Positions 1 to 9,927 are shown, numbered from the stretch's first letter. The stretch: DNA of 48,714 bases from an uncultured Bacteriovoracaceae bacterium (GCA_938034385.1 CALHLC010000035.1:1-48714); one strand, 5' to 3'. Notes: generated by a model not told the origin, from the sequence alone. Numbers and translations: made by a program.

Positions 1-102
1 ATAAAACATCAGCGTTATTTAAGTTTAAGTTTTATCCAAGCAATTAATTCTTCTCTGCTTCTTATGACTGTTATGAAATTGTTTAAAGAATCAATTAAGT
101 AA
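1..102 (+). CDS. C-terminal end of an unidentified protein (partial)
   Basis: The frame is open from base 1 and closes with TAA at 100-102, giving 33 residues that end in KLFKESIK. The rest of the gene lies outside the window. A good rho-independent terminator follows seven bases later, which supports this as a true gene end on the plus strand. The fragment has a mixed hydrophobic stretch (SSLLLMTVMKLF) and no recognisable motif, so no function can be given. It could be a chance open frame, but the terminator placement argues otherwise. Confidence 0.45.
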   Translation: MKHQRYLSLSFIQAINSSLLLMTVMKLFKESIK

Positions 103-108
103 AATTAA

Positions 109-139
109 AAACCTAGGCCTTCGGTCTAGGTTTTTTTTT
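109..139 (+). terminator. Rho-independent terminator
   Basis: An 11-base stem (109-119 with 123-133, one G-U pair) closes a short TTC loop and runs into nine T's. It ends the partial gene at 1-102 and insulates the gene that starts at 221. Confidence 0.85.
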
Positions 140-220
140 GCTTAATTTTCAAGTTAACTTCTTAATAAAGAATAATATCAAAATTATTGACCGGCTAGAG
201 TGCTTGATTTAAAAGAAATC

Positions 221-1444
221 ATGAAAAATATTATTATAGCTCTTTTAGTAACTTTGAATCTAAAAGCTAATTATCCTACAGCTGTAGAAAATAAGAACTT
301 AAAAGAAAAAATTGAAAATGATCCTTCAAGACTTATAAAAAATACAAAATATACTAGCTTTGCAATTGACTCTGAAGTTTATGGACGACTCTTAGGTCTG
401 CATGATTTTTATCATGGAATTGGATATTGGCTACAAGCGAGATCTGAGTTTAGAATTTCTGATAATTTTAGAATAAACTCTCGTTCTATTTTTTATTCTG
501 GAAGTATAAGTGGTGGCTATACAAACCCTTTAGGGAATTATCATTTATTTAGCTTCCATGCTCAAAAAGAAAATTTCATATTTAAAGGAATGATGGAAGC
601 CAGAGCAATGGATTTAGGAAAAAAAACAATAGGAAATGGATTATTTATTCAAGATCAAGAGACAGCTGGGCTTGAGTTAAGATGGTATAACGATCAGCAT
701 TCTTTTACTTATTTTGGAGATGGTACAGGTGGATTAATTCTCAATGCCGACCTACAAAGCTTTGAAGTAAAAGTGTACAAGAACTTGCTTTCATTTGGAA
801 CTATCATATGGCCAAAAGAAGAAGAAGTAGGATTTGAAATCCCAGGAATATATTATTTTTTAACCTCAAATTTTAAGATAATTAATGAAAAATCAAAGTT
901 AATGTTTGAAGCTGGAATTAAAGATAAAAAAGTGGCCTATTTAGCAGGAGTGAAATTAGACTTTGAAAAAGATAGATTCAAATTAAATACAAAAATTCAA
1001 ACTAGGTTTTATCAAGATAGAATAGCTAAAGGATTTTTAGGAGAGATTGCTCCTAACTATATAGCTTATGAACAATATTCAAAAGAATTTGCAGGAGCAT
1101 TCAATGCATTTACAAAAGATGATGATTTGTTCATACATTCTTTAATACTGAATTTTAAGTTTAAGTTCAATAAACAATTTGAACTATCTTCAATGAATGA
1201 GCTTGGAATATTTGATTACAAATCAAGGGTAAATAGAAAGTTTTACTTCTATAGACATGGGATAATGTACGATTATAGTCATTACTTTAAAATAAAAAAT
1301 GTAAAGTCTGAATTATATGCTTCTAATAAAGTTTTAACAAATAGCTTTGATAGACCACCAAGAGGAAACTTTGATTTTAATCAAAATTCAGAAATATTTA
1401 AAGAGCAATTCTTCGTTGGATTTGATGTTAAATTTTACTTGTAA
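221..1444 (+). CDS. Putative outer-membrane beta-barrel protein
   Basis: I do not recognise the family. From ATG 221 the protein has 407 residues and begins with a short basic-hydrophobic signal peptide (MKNIIIALLVTLNLKA). The frame extends to a GTG at 200, but that would put extra residues before the signal peptide, so 221 is preferred. The body is rich in alternating polar/aromatic strands such as FRINSRSIFYSGS and KLNTKIQTRFYQ, and it ends in FDVKFYL, a terminal-aromatic strand like the barrel-assembly signal of outer-membrane proteins. No helical membrane segments follow the signal. A surface porin-like barrel of 14-18 strands is the simplest reading, but this is inferred from pattern only. 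It stands alone, with a terminator before it and a convergent gene after it. Confidence 0.7.
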   Translation: MKNIIIALLVTLNLKANYPTAVENKNLKEKIENDPSRLIKNTKYTSFAIDSEVYGRLLGLHDFYHGIGYWLQARSEFRISDNFRINSRSIFYSGSISGGYTNPLGNYHLFSFHAQKENFIFKGMMEARAMDLGKKTIGNGLFIQDQETAGLELRWYNDQHSFTYFGDGTGGLILNADLQSFEVKVYKNLLSFGTIIWPKEEEVGFEIPGIYYFLTSNFKIINEKSKLMFEAGIKDKKVAYLAGVKLDFEKDRFKLNTKIQTRFYQDRIAKGFLGEIAPNYIAYEQYSKEFAGAFNAFTKDDDLFIHSLILNFKFKFNKQFELSSMNELGIFDYKSRVNRKFYFYRHGIMYDYSHYFKIKNVKSELYASNKVLTNSFDRPPRGNFDFNQNSEIFKEQFFVGFDVKFYL

Positions 1445-1509
1445 AAATTAGTTTTTATAAAAGGGATGTTTTTTGTATCAGTTTCGATACTTCAAAAGAG
1501 CCAAAGATA

Positions 1510-4452
1510 TTAAATCAAATCTTTAATAAGTAGAGGAATATTTAACCTTTGAATTAAACCTTTTCTTCCAGAAGGCATTTTCTCCTCAAGCTCTTCAATG
1601 TTATGTATCCAAGAAGAAGAGTAAATCAAAAAGATCATATCAATCATACCAGTAATACCTTGCCAGCCTCCAACAGTCATCATCGATTCTCCGTCTAGAT
1701 ATTTACTTCTTCTATCTTGATTATGAGATCCTACTGTAAATAGAATTTGAACTTTCTCTAATTGCTCAGGAGTTAGTTCTGATTCAAGTTGATTAATAAA
1801 ATTTGAGTTACCATTAGTTGGAGTTCCAAGTATATACTCAGGAGAAATACTATCCGAGTTTGATCTATTAACAAGAAATTTTTGAATAATGTGTCTTCTA
1901 AACTTATCCTTAAAGATTACAGATGCCTCTTTACTCATATACAGAAGAGTTTTTAAATGAAGCTTTGGGTTGTCGTGAAAACTAGCATCTTGAGTTTCAC
2001 CAGCTTGTAATCTTTTAGACTTTAAGAAGAATTCAATAGTATCAGCAAGTTCTACTGGAATATTTAAGAATTCATTAATATCTTTGTTCTTTCTAATTCC
2101 ATCTATAGTCATTTGGGTTCTTGACGAAAAATTATCAGTTGTTTCATTCATTTCATAAAAACCGATATTTAACGAACCACCAGCTTCTTTTATTCTCTGT
2201 CTGAAGATTTGCTTGAGAGTAACGGCCACACTAAGAACTCTTCTTTGAAGGTCCATAGTTACAGTGGCGGCACTTGGAGCAAAACTTTTTCCAGGACTTA
2301 GAATAAATGCATTTGCTCCTCTAAGAGCGGCTCCAAAAAATGTAGCGGCCCAATAATCACTATTCCACAATGAATCAGGTGAGAAAACAACAGATCCTTC
2401 TCCTGCTAAAGTAAATATCAACATTTTATAAATTGAAGCATGCTTTTTTGCGTAATCAGTTGTGTTCATTGTTAATAATGCACTTTTACTTGAAAGAGCA
2501 GATTTACTAAAAGGCTCAGCTCCTTTAACTACTTCTTTTTTATCAGAGCTTCTTCTAAAGTAAAATGGAATCTTAGATTCATCTTGGCTACCAAGTTGAC
2601 CAAGTAATAATTCTCTAAGTTCTTTTTTAATTTGATGATTGACAGGACCAACAGTCTTTATAGATCTATCTTCCCATTCGTGGTTATGGTAATGTTCTCC
2701 AATCCCAACCCCTGTAAGAACTGCTTCTCCAAAGTTTGGAGAGCTTTTAAATACGTCTCTAAAGTATAATTTTCTGTGATCTCTGATTACCGAATCAGGG
2801 ATCATATAAGCACCATAAGTAGTATCAGCTTTATTAGTAATGTGAATTTGAACTTTCAAAAGGTCTTTGATTTTCTCTTCAGAGTAATTTAAAGACTTAA
2901 GATCTGAGATTGCTTTATTAAACAATGATTTTAATTCGCTAATTCTTTGCTCTTTTTCATTATCTAGATCTTGAGTTTCTATAGAGTGAAGATTTTCTAA
3001 AAAAGTAATAACTTTTCTTGATTTATTTACTTCATAATAATGTTGATCTAGAACAATATGAAATTCAGGAATTTTTTTAGTTTGATCAGATAGATGGTTT
3101 TGCACTCCTTTAAGGATTGCGTTAGGGTAGTCATTTAAAGCAACATCCCAACCTACCTGGTCTGGGTTATTTTGTTTAACACCTGCATAGTCATGGATCC
3201 ATAGAACATGATAAAATTGGGTATTTAGTATTGATTTTTTATAATGCTTATAAAAACCAAGATTATAAATATACTTAATGTCATTTCCATCTTCAAATTT
3301 GTGATCAACAAATCGTGAAACTAAATTTTCAATTTTCTTTTGGCTATCATAATCTTCAGGAGATAAAATAAATTGAAGAGGAATCCAGTTAAGGGTTCTC
3401 TTTTTTAAACCAAAAATTTTCCCATAAAGTTTTAACCTTATATCAGACCATCTCTGATTCATCTCTTCTAATACTAGACCTGTATTTCTTAGCATTGTTA
3501 CATAGAAATTATAAAGATTTGTATGTTTACGTAAACTATCATCTTCTCTGGCCAAGAGGTTTGTTATTGATGTGTTAAAGCTCTTAAGAGCTGTACTAGA
3601 TATTTTTGAATAGAATCTTTTTAATTTTCTTTGTCCAAAACCATGATTGTATCTAATTACAATAGCATTTAAATATTCTCTTTTCACAATAGCAAAAGCT
3701 TTCTTTGCAAGATCAGCATTACCTAGGGCCTCTATGAGAGTTTTTTGAATGAGTTGATCATAGTCTTTTTTGATTTGACTGAAAGTTTTATTTTTAATTA
3801 TAGAGTTTAAATTCTTTAAATATTTTGAGTTTTTCTTGAAATCTCCAACTTCTAAAGTAGGAACAATTAAATGATTCATTTGCTTCATAAGAGTGAGACT
3901 TTTTTCTTGGAAACTCTCAAGAGTATAGTTTTTTAAAACTGATTCAAGTTGAAAAATACTTTTTTTATCTTGAACTCTATAATGAGCATACCGCGCTCTC
4001 TTATGACCTTTCTTTGAATTAAGCTTCTTTCTTAATGAGATAACAAATTGTCCACCTTCATATCCAACCCCAATCTCAGAACCTAATAGGCCTCCTCTAT
4101 TTGGAGCAAGGTGAAATTGAACATATGGTGACCAGTGCTGATTATTTAATTCATGAGTTCTATACTTTATACCGCCTCTTAGAAAAAAAGTAGATACTCC
4201 AAGACCAATAGTAGGAGAGAATTTACTTTGGTAGCGATCTAGACCTATGCTACCTTCGAGATTAAAAACAGAGAGTTGAGGCATTAATAGTGACTTTCCT
4301 AATACTAAATCAATAGAAGATGATTTGATATTTGATCCAACTCGACCAAAAATTTGAATCTTTTCAGGCTGACCTAATGTAGGTGTCGATTCAGCATCAT
4401 TTTGGGCAAAAAGGTTTAGTGTTAGTAAGCAAGTCAGTATAAAAATTTTCAT
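1510..4452 (-). CDS. Exported phospholipase-D-superfamily protein, very large
   Basis: 980 residues from ATG 4452; a TTG at 4470 would add six residues in front of a clean signal peptide (MKIFILTCLLTLNLFAQ). Residues about 30-140 look like beta-strands and are followed by a charged helical region to about 390. The last 550 residues carry two PLD-like halves. The first has a complete HxKxxxxD motif (HRKLYFRD, H559/K561/D566) followed by a glycine-rich strand and a W-E-D element typical of the family. The second has HLKTLLYM (H832/K834), where the usual Asp is Met839, and later GSHN (908-911) with a downstream RRS...DGE. PLD enzymes act on phosphodiester bonds in phospholipids or nucleic acids; one HKD from each half forms the active site. 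The substituted second Asp leaves activity uncertain. In predators such an enzyme could attack prey membranes, but that is speculation. Confidence 0.7.
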   Translation of the reverse strand: MKIFILTCLLTLNLFAQNDAESTPTLGQPEKIQIFGRVGSNIKSSSIDLVLGKSLLMPQLSVFNLEGSIGLDRYQSKFSPTIGLGVSTFFLRGGIKYRTHELNNQHWSPYVQFHLAPNRGGLLGSEIGVGYEGGQFVISLRKKLNSKKGHKRARYAHYRVQDKKSIFQLESVLKNYTLESFQEKSLTLMKQMNHLIVPTLEVGDFKKNSKYLKNLNSIIKNKTFSQIKKDYDQLIQKTLIEALGNADLAKKAFAIVKREYLNAIVIRYNHGFGQRKLKRFYSKISSTALKSFNTSITNLLAREDDSLRKHTNLYNFYVTMLRNTGLVLEEMNQRWSDIRLKLYGKIFGLKKRTLNWIPLQFILSPEDYDSQKKIENLVSRFVDHKFEDGNDIKYIYNLGFYKHYKKSILNTQFYHVLWIHDYAGVKQNNPDQVGWDVALNDYPNAILKGVQNHLSDQTKKIPEFHIVLDQHYYEVNKSRKVITFLENLHSIETQDLDNEKEQRISELKSLFNKAISDLKSLNYSEEKIKDLLKVQIHITNKADTTYGAYMIPDSVIRDHRKLYFRDVFKSSPNFGEAVLTGVGIGEHYHNHEWEDRSIKTVGPVNHQIKKELRELLLGQLGSQDESKIPFYFRRSSDKKEVVKGAEPFSKSALSSKSALLTMNTTDYAKKHASIYKMLIFTLAGEGSVVFSPDSLWNSDYWAATFFGAALRGANAFILSPGKSFAPSAATVTMDLQRRVLSVAVTLKQIFRQRIKEAGGSLNIGFYEMNETTDNFSSRTQMTIDGIRKNKDINEFLNIPVELADTIEFFLKSKRLQAGETQDASFHDNPKLHLKTLLYMSKEASVIFKDKFRRHIIQKFLVNRSNSDSISPEYILGTPTNGNSNFINQLESELTPEQLEKVQILFTVGSHNQDRRSKYLDGESMMTVGGWQGITGMIDMIFLIYSSSWIHNIEELEEKMPSGRKGLIQRLNIPLLIKDLI

Positions 4453-4560
4453 ACTACTATTATTGCTCAAAATCTTCTTAGAATAGCGATTCTGGGTATT
4501 AATTTCAATGTGTTAAAGTTTTAGACATCTATTAAATACTCAAAATAGCTTAATTGGATT

Positions 4561-5439
4561 CTAGTTTTTTGAGTAGTGATTTGAAATGAATATTCCTAAT
4601 AATATCAAGAAAAACCCAGCTAAATGAAAGGTTTGTATCTTTTCACCAAGGATAAGTTGAGAAGCTAGCGCTGATTCAATAGGAAGTAAATAATAAATAA
4701 GTCCAACTTTAAACGAACCTAGAGCAATATTTGCTTTATTCCAAAAGATATAAGCAACCAAAGAAGTAAAAACCCCTACATATAAAATAGCAAAGATATT
4801 TGCTTGGGTGATTGCAAATTGAGATACGTAGAAATACTCATACACAAAGAGAGGAACATTTATAATCATTGCAAATAAGAACATCGTATATAAAAGACTA
4901 TACTCGCTAACACCTTCAATTTCTTTTTCTATAAGTAAGCAATAAATTGCCCACATGATGGCAGCGATGAGCATGAAGAGATCACCAAGAGAAAAAGAAA
5001 GACTCATTAAGATTGAAATATTTCCCGCACTAACTATATAGATAACTCCAAGAAATGAGACAAAGACTCCAAGCAATTGAAAAAGATGAACTTTTCTTTT
5101 TAAGTAGAATTTAGAAATGAGAACAATAAATATTGGAGCAGTTACACTTAAGATTGATAAGTTAATGACATTTGTTAATTTTGTGGCCGCATATAAAAGG
5201 GCAATAAAAGCGCTCATTCCACAAATAGAGAGATAGAAAATATGAGCGGCATTTTTTTTAATGGCCCCTAACTCTTTAGTAAAAGTTTTAAAAACAAAAG
5301 GGGTGAGAACTAAAATTGGTATAAAGTTTCTAAAAAATGCTAAGGCCATAGGCGGAAATGAATCGCCTAAAGACCTTGAAATTATAAAGTTAAATGCCCA
5401 AATTAGAGTCGCTAAGAATGCAAATAATGCATATTTCAT
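4561..5439 (-). CDS. EamA/DMT-family inner-membrane transporter
   Basis: 292 residues with about ten hydrophobic helices and the two-fold repeated EamA layout (roughly residues 1-135 and 148-290). The first half begins FLATLIWAFNFIISR and the second contains LIAAIMWAIYCLLIEKE. The C-terminal half has the usual GEKIQTFHLAGFFLILLGI helix pair. The family exports amino acids, metabolites or nucleotide precursors; the substrate cannot be told from sequence. Length is normal. The ATG at 5439 is preceded by AAGG. It lies upstream of the phospholipase-D-like gene on the same strand with a 108-base gap, so co-transcription is possible but not evident. Confidence 0.9.
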   Translation of the reverse strand: MKYALFAFLATLIWAFNFIISRSLGDSFPPMALAFFRNFIPILVLTPFVFKTFTKELGAIKKNAAHIFYLSICGMSAFIALLYAATKLTNVINLSILSVTAPIFIVLISKFYLKRKVHLFQLLGVFVSFLGVIYIVSAGNISILMSLSFSLGDLFMLIAAIMWAIYCLLIEKEIEGVSEYSLLYTMFLFAMIINVPLFVYEYFYVSQFAITQANIFAILYVGVFTSLVAYIFWNKANIALGSFKVGLIYYLLPIESALASQLILGEKIQTFHLAGFFLILLGIFISNHYSKN

Positions 5440-5553
5440 TGTAGTTTCGCCTTAAGGCCTGCTTTGTAAACAAACCTAGTTTTATAGTTTTATTAAGTGC
5501 TTAGAATCTATTAAAATAAACTCACAATATCTACAAAAAATGCGATGCAATAA

Positions 5554-7179
5554 ATGACTATACTGAACACACAAATCCAAACTAATTCTGATGATTTCAA
5601 AGGAAATCGTGACAACTTTCAAGGTATTAAAACTGAGTTCCTTGAGATTAAAGAAAAAGTCCTTCATGAATTTAGAGGTGGAGCGATTGAGCGACATACT
5701 TCAAGAAATAAGTATTTAGTTCGCGACAGAATTAGAAAACTAATCGATTTTGGATCAGACTTTTTAGAGTTTAGCTCTCTTGCTGGTTTTGGAGTTTACC
5801 CTAAAGAAGTACCAAGTGCTGGTATAGTAACTGGGATAGGTAGTGTGAGCGGGATAGAATGTGTCATTGTTGCTAATGATGCAACTGTAAAAGGCGGGAC
5901 GTACTTTCCTTTAACAGTGAAGAAGCACCTGAGAGCTCAAGAGATTGCTCTTCAAAATAATCTACCTTGTATTTATCTTGTCGATTCAGGTGGAGCATTT
6001 CTACCTATGCAAGATGAAGTTTTTCCAGATAAAGAACATTTTGGTCGAATCTTTTATAACCAAGCAATGATGAGCTCGAAAGCAATTCCACAAATTGCAG
6101 TTGTACTTGGTTCTTGTACGGCCGGTGGAGCCTATGTTCCAGCAATGTGTGATGAATCCATCATTGTAAAAGGTAATGGAACAATTTTTCTTGGTGGACC
6201 TCCACTTGTTAAAGCTGCAACTGGAGAAGAAGTGAGTGCAAATGATCTAGGAGGAGCTGAAGTTCATTCTATGAAATCAGGAGTGACGGATCATATGGCC
6301 CAAGATGAAGACCATGCTTTTTCTATTACGAAAGAAATTATAAAAAATTTAAATTATTCATCTCATAAAAGTGAAAATCTAAAAAAACTAAATGTAAGTG
6401 AAAACCTTGAACCGCTTTATAGCTCTGATGAAATGGAAGGGATCTTATCTGCTGATACTAGAAAGCCTTTTGATATAAAAGAAATTATAGCAAGACTAGT
6501 TGATGGGTCAGACTTTAGTGAATTTAAAAAGCATTATGGAGCTACACTTGTTTGTGGTTTTGCTAAAATTGAGGGAATGCCGGTTGGGATAATAGCAAAT
6601 AATGGAATTCTTTTTAGTGAGAGTGCTCTAAAAGGTGCTCACTTTGTGGAACTTTGTTGTCAAAGAAATATTCCTCTTCTTTTTCTTCAAAATATTACAG
6701 GTTTCATGGTTGGAAAAAAATATGAAGCAGAAGGGATTGCCAAGCATGGAGCAAAATTGGTAACAGCCGTAAGTTGTGCTCAGGTCCCAAAGTTTACCGT
6801 GATTATTGGTGGGTCTTATGGGGCCGGTAATTATGGAATGTGTGGAAGAGCTTTTAATCCAAGATTTTTATGGATGTGGCCTAATGCTAAAATCTCAGTA
6901 ATGGGTGGAGAGCAAGCTGCAGGAGTATTAGCAACTGTGAAGCAAGACGCTCTCGCAAAGAGTGGAAAAGATCAAATGAGTAAAAGTGAATTGGCTGAAT
7001 TTAAAAAACCAATTCTTGAAAAATATGAAACAGAGGGTAAGTCTTATTATTCTAGTGCTAGGATTTGGGATGATGGAATTATTCTACCAACTGAGACGAG
7101 AAGGGTTCTTGCTCTTGCCTTAAGTGCGAGTTTAAATGCTGAAATTTCTGAAACGAAATTTGGTATTTTTAGAATGTAA
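5554..7179 (+). CDS. liuB: Methylcrotonyl-CoA carboxylase, carboxyltransferase (beta) subunit
   Basis: 541 residues, the usual length for the biotin-dependent acyl-CoA carboxyltransferase beta subunit. It moves the carboxyl group from carboxybiotin to the acyl-CoA. The N-terminal crotonase-fold domain carries [12 protein letters not shown] and [13 protein letters not shown]; the C-terminal one carries [16 protein letters not shown] and [11 protein letters not shown]. These match the methylcrotonyl-CoA type better than the propionyl-CoA type. The neighbours (methylglutaconyl-CoA hydratase, biotin carboxylase, biotin carrier, HMG-CoA lyase) fix the pathway as leucine/isovalerate breakdown. It is the first gene of a six-gene operon. 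No strong Shine-Dalgarno site precedes ATG 5554, but the upstream ATGs at 5540 and 5545 run straight into stops. A geranyl-CoA carboxylase is a less likely alternative. Confidence 0.92.
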   Translation: MTILNTQIQTNSDDFKGNRDNFQGIKTEFLEIKEKVLHEFRGGAIERHTSRNKYLVRDRIRKLIDFGSDFLEFSSLAGFGVYPKEVPSAGIVTGIGSVSGIECVIVANDATVKGGTYFPLTVKKHLRAQEIALQNNLPCIYLVDSGGAFLPMQDEVFPDKEHFGRIFYNQAMMSSKAIPQIAVVLGSCTAGGAYVPAMCDESIIVKGNGTIFLGGPPLVKAATGEEVSANDLGGAEVHSMKSGVTDHMAQDEDHAFSITKEIIKNLNYSSHKSENLKKLNVSENLEPLYSSDEMEGILSADTRKPFDIKEIIARLVDGSDFSEFKKHYGATLVCGFAKIEGMPVGIIANNGILFSESALKGAHFVELCCQRNIPLLFLQNITGFMVGKKYEAEGIAKHGAKLVTAVSCAQVPKFTVIIGGSYGAGNYGMCGRAFNPRFLWMWPNAKISVMGGEQAAGVLATVKQDALAKSGKDQMSKSELAEFKKPILEKYETEGKSYYSSARIWDDGIILPTETRRVLALALSASLNAEISETKFGIFRM

Positions 7180-7181
7180 TC

Positions 7182-7976
7182 ATGAATTATAAATATATCC
7201 TTATTCAAGATGATCAAAAAGTGAGAACGATTACTTTAAACCGAGTAGATGTTCATAATGCTTTTAATGATGAATTTATCGATGAGATGATCCATGCTTT
7301 TGATGAAGTTGCTAAGCTTGAGTCTATTCAAATTGTAAAATTAAATGCAAATGGGAAGAGCTTTAGTGCAGGAGCTGATTTGAATTGGATGAAGAAGATG
7401 ATCTCTTATTCAAAAGAAGATAATCATAAGGATAGTCTAAAGTTATCTAAGATGTTCTCTACTATGAATTCTATTCCACAACTACTATTTGGTGTTGTCC
7501 ATGGGCATGCTTTTGGTGGAGCTCTCGGAATGATTGCAGTATGTGATTATGTTATTGCAAATAACAAACCTCTTTATAGTTTTTCTGAAGTGAGACTAGG
7601 ATTAATCCCAGCAGTAATTTCAGAATTTGTCATTCCTAAAATTGGTTATTCTCAAGCTCAAGCGTATTTCACAACTGGGCTTAGATTTGACTCAAAAAGA
7701 GCAAAAGAGATTGGACTTATCCATGAAGTTGTTGAGGATAGTGAACTTGAGTCGAGGTCTTTAAAACTTATAGAGAGTTTCTTAAAAGCTGGAACAATTG
7801 CTCAAGGTAGATCAAAGAGATTTGTTAAAGAAGCAATGGAGAACTTTAAAAATTTAGATTTTGATTATACTGATTGGTGTGCTCAAAATATTTCAGAACT
7901 TAGAGTCAGTGATGAAGGGCAAGAAGGAATGAATGCTCTTTTAGAAAAAAGATCAGCATCGTGGGTGAAAAAGTGA
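7182..7976 (+). CDS. liuC: Methylglutaconyl-CoA hydratase (crotonase family)
   Basis: 264 residues of the enoyl-CoA hydratase/isomerase fold. It likely adds water to 3-methylglutaconyl-CoA to give HMG-CoA, the step after the carboxylase. The oxyanion-hole segments are FSAGADLNWM and HGHAFGGALGM. The first catalytic Glu of classical crotonase is replaced in GALGM, whereas the second is kept in FSEVRLGLIPAVIS. That combination is typical of bacterial methylglutaconyl-CoA hydratases. It starts two bases after the liuB stop and overlaps the next gene by four bases, so it is translated as part of the operon. Confidence 0.88.
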   Translation: MNYKYILIQDDQKVRTITLNRVDVHNAFNDEFIDEMIHAFDEVAKLESIQIVKLNANGKSFSAGADLNWMKKMISYSKEDNHKDSLKLSKMFSTMNSIPQLLFGVVHGHAFGGALGMIAVCDYVIANNKPLYSFSEVRLGLIPAVISEFVIPKIGYSQAQAYFTTGLRFDSKRAKEIGLIHEVVEDSELESRSLKLIESFLKAGTIAQGRSKRFVKEAMENFKNLDFDYTDWCAQNISELRVSDEGQEGMNALLEKRSASWVKK

Positions 7977-9445
7977 AAAAAATTCTCATAGCCAATAGAG
8001 CAGAAATTGCATCAAGAGTCATAAGGACTTGTGATAAATTAGGTATAGAAACCGTTGCTATTTATACTGATGTTGATTCAAATCTACCTTTTGTAAAGCA
8101 AGCTACTTATTGTGAGTGTCTTGGTTCAGGTGAGGTTAGTGAGACTTATATTAATAAAGACTTAATTGTAGAGATTGCAAAAAAGCATAAAGTAGATGGA
8201 ATTCATCCTGGTTATGGATTTTTATCTGAAAACTCTGAATTTGGTAAGCTTTTAGAAAAAAATGGAATTACATTTATTGGACCTAGAGCAAAAAATATTT
8301 TGCTGATGGGTGATAAGTTAGAATCAAAAAAGTTCGTTCAATCACTAAAGCTACCAACAGTTCCAGGATATAACGAAGACAATCAAGACGCTGATCATTT
8401 AAAAAAGCAAGCGATCAAAATTGGTTTCCCACTTTTAATCAAGGCCAGTGCTGGTGGTGGTGGTAAAGGAATGAAGATTGTTGAAAAAGAATCTGACTTT
8501 CTTGAAAAATTAAGTAGTGCTAAAAGTGAAGCGATGAAGTTCTTTGGAAACGATAGGGTGATCTTGGAGAAATATCTTATCAACCCAAGACATATTGAAA
8601 TACAAGTTTTAGGAGACGGACAAGGAGATGCGGTTCATCTTTTTGAAAGAGAATGTTCTATTCAGCGAAGATATCAAAAAGTGATAGAGGAAACTCCTGC
8701 TACAAATATTACCCAAAAGCTTCGCAATGAAATGTGTGAGATGGCAGTTAGTCTAGCCAAGGGAATGAAGTATAGAGGAGCTGGTACAGTTGAGTTAATT
8801 TTAGCTGAATCGGGCGAGTTTTACTTTTTAGAAATGAATACTCGTTTACAGGTTGAGCATGCTATTACAGAAATGATTACCGGAGTAGATCTTGTTCAAG
8901 AGCAAATCTATATTGCTACTCATGATAAGTTGAATATTTCTCAAGATGAGATTCACTCAATTGGTCACTCTATTGAATGTAGAATTTATGCTGAAGATCC
9001 ATTTAATAATTTTCTACCTCAAGCTGGTGATTTAGAGTTTATAGGAAAGTTAAAAGATCCAACTGTTAGACTAGATACAAGTTATGAAGATGGAAATACT
9101 GTGAGTACAAACTATGACCCAATGATGGCCAAAGTAATTACTCACGATAGAACTAGAGTTCAAAATATTAGAAAAATGGTAGAAGCATTAGTTCATCTGC
9201 CTTTTTTAGGAGTCCAGACCAATAGAGACTTCTTGATTAAGACCTTAGAATATCCAAAGTTCTTGGAAGGGAAATATCATACACATTCCCTAGAAGCTTG
9301 GATGGATGAATTATGTGCTAAGAGTGAAGAAGATCTAGACGATGTTTTTGCAAGTTTTAATTTTCTCTCAAAAAAGTCGAGAAAAAGTGGAATAAATATT
9401 ATAGAAGATGCTTGGATGAGATCTTCAGGGCAGTGGTTAGGATAA
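7973..9445 (+). CDS. liuD: Biotin carboxylase subunit of methylcrotonyl-CoA carboxylase
   Basis: 490 residues from GTG 7973 (GTGA overlap with the hydratase stop); the frame also allows GTG 7961. The start at 7973 puts KKILIANRAEIASR at the N terminus, as in the family, although the usual Gly of IANRGEIA is Ala here. The ATP-grasp glycine loop (KASAGGGGKGMK) and the carboxylase signature (FLEMNTRLQVEHAITE) are intact, as is HPGYGFLSEN. It carboxylates biotin with ATP and bicarbonate. Methylcrotonyl-CoA carboxylase alpha chains usually carry biotin carboxylase and biotin carrier in one chain of about 650 residues. Here the chain stops after the carboxylase and the carrier follows as its own gene at 9445; the two lengths add up to the usual total. 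Confidence 0.9.
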   Translation: MKKILIANRAEIASRVIRTCDKLGIETVAIYTDVDSNLPFVKQATYCECLGSGEVSETYINKDLIVEIAKKHKVDGIHPGYGFLSENSEFGKLLEKNGITFIGPRAKNILLMGDKLESKKFVQSLKLPTVPGYNEDNQDADHLKKQAIKIGFPLLIKASAGGGGKGMKIVEKESDFLEKLSSAKSEAMKFFGNDRVILEKYLINPRHIEIQVLGDGQGDAVHLFERECSIQRRYQKVIEETPATNITQKLRNEMCEMAVSLAKGMKYRGAGTVELILAESGEFYFLEMNTRLQVEHAITEMITGVDLVQEQIYIATHDKLNISQDEIHSIGHSIECRIYAEDPFNNFLPQAGDLEFIGKLKDPTVRLDTSYEDGNTVSTNYDPMMAKVITHDRTRVQNIRKMVEALVHLPFLGVQTNRDFLIKTLEYPKFLEGKYHTHSLEAWMDELCAKSEEDLDDVFASFNFLSKKSRKSGINIIEDAWMRSSGQWLG

Positions 9446-9927
9446 TGGATATATTTATAAACAAAGAAGTATTCACACCAGTTGATTTTATTAAAAGTAA
9501 AGATCAAGTAATACTAGGAAAGACTGTCTATAAATTAGTTAAAAGAAAAGACAACGAAATAATTATTTCTAAGAATGGTAAGAACTTAAATGCCTATTAT
9601 AGCTTTAATCACAAAACTCAGGAGTATTCTATCAGTCTCTCTGGTAGAGTTTACAAAGTTAAACTAGGCCAGGGTGGTCATGGTGAATTAAGTACACAAA
9701 GTTCTAATGTTATTATTTCTCCAATGCCTGGTAAGATTTTCAAGGTTTTAAAAACTGTAGGACAAGATGTTAAGAAAGGCGAGACTGTTTTGATCTTAGA
9801 AGCCATGAAGATGGAGCATTCCTTGAAAGCAAAAACAGATGGAAAAATAAAAACTCTCAAAGGAAGAGTTGGTGATCAAGTGAGTGCTGATCAATTACTT
9901 GTTGAGATAGAGGAGTTACAATCTTGA
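9445..9927 (+). CDS. Biotin carboxyl carrier subunit (split from the alpha chain)
   Basis: 160 residues from ATG 9445, which overlaps the previous stop by one base (TAATG). The C-terminal 80 residues are a biotinyl domain with the lysine motif EAMKMEHSL; Lys of MKM is the biotin site. The preceding segment has the PMPGKIFKV strand usual in carriers. The first 75 residues are beta-rich and match in position the BT linker domain that joins carboxylase and carrier in fused alpha chains. The carrier shuttles carboxybiotin between the biotin carboxylase (7973-9445) and the carboxyltransferase (5554-7179). The frame can be extended to ATG 9412, but that would overlap the carboxylase by 34 bases. 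Confidence 0.88.
   Translation: MDIFINKEVFTPVDFIKSKDQVILGKTVYKLVKRKDNEIIISKNGKNLNAYYSFNHKTQEYSISLSGRVYKVKLGQGGHGELSTQSSNVIISPMPGKIFKVLKTVGQDVKKGETVLILEAMKMEHSLKAKTDGKIKTLKGRVGDQVSADQLLVEIEELQS

Noticed and set aside
200-220. GTG start at 200 for the barrel-like protein
   Set aside because: It would place seven residues before a complete signal peptide, so ATG 221 is a better start.
1445-1509. Short GTATC...GATAC hairpin between convergent genes
   Set aside because: The stem is only five bases with no T-tract, too weak to call as a terminator.
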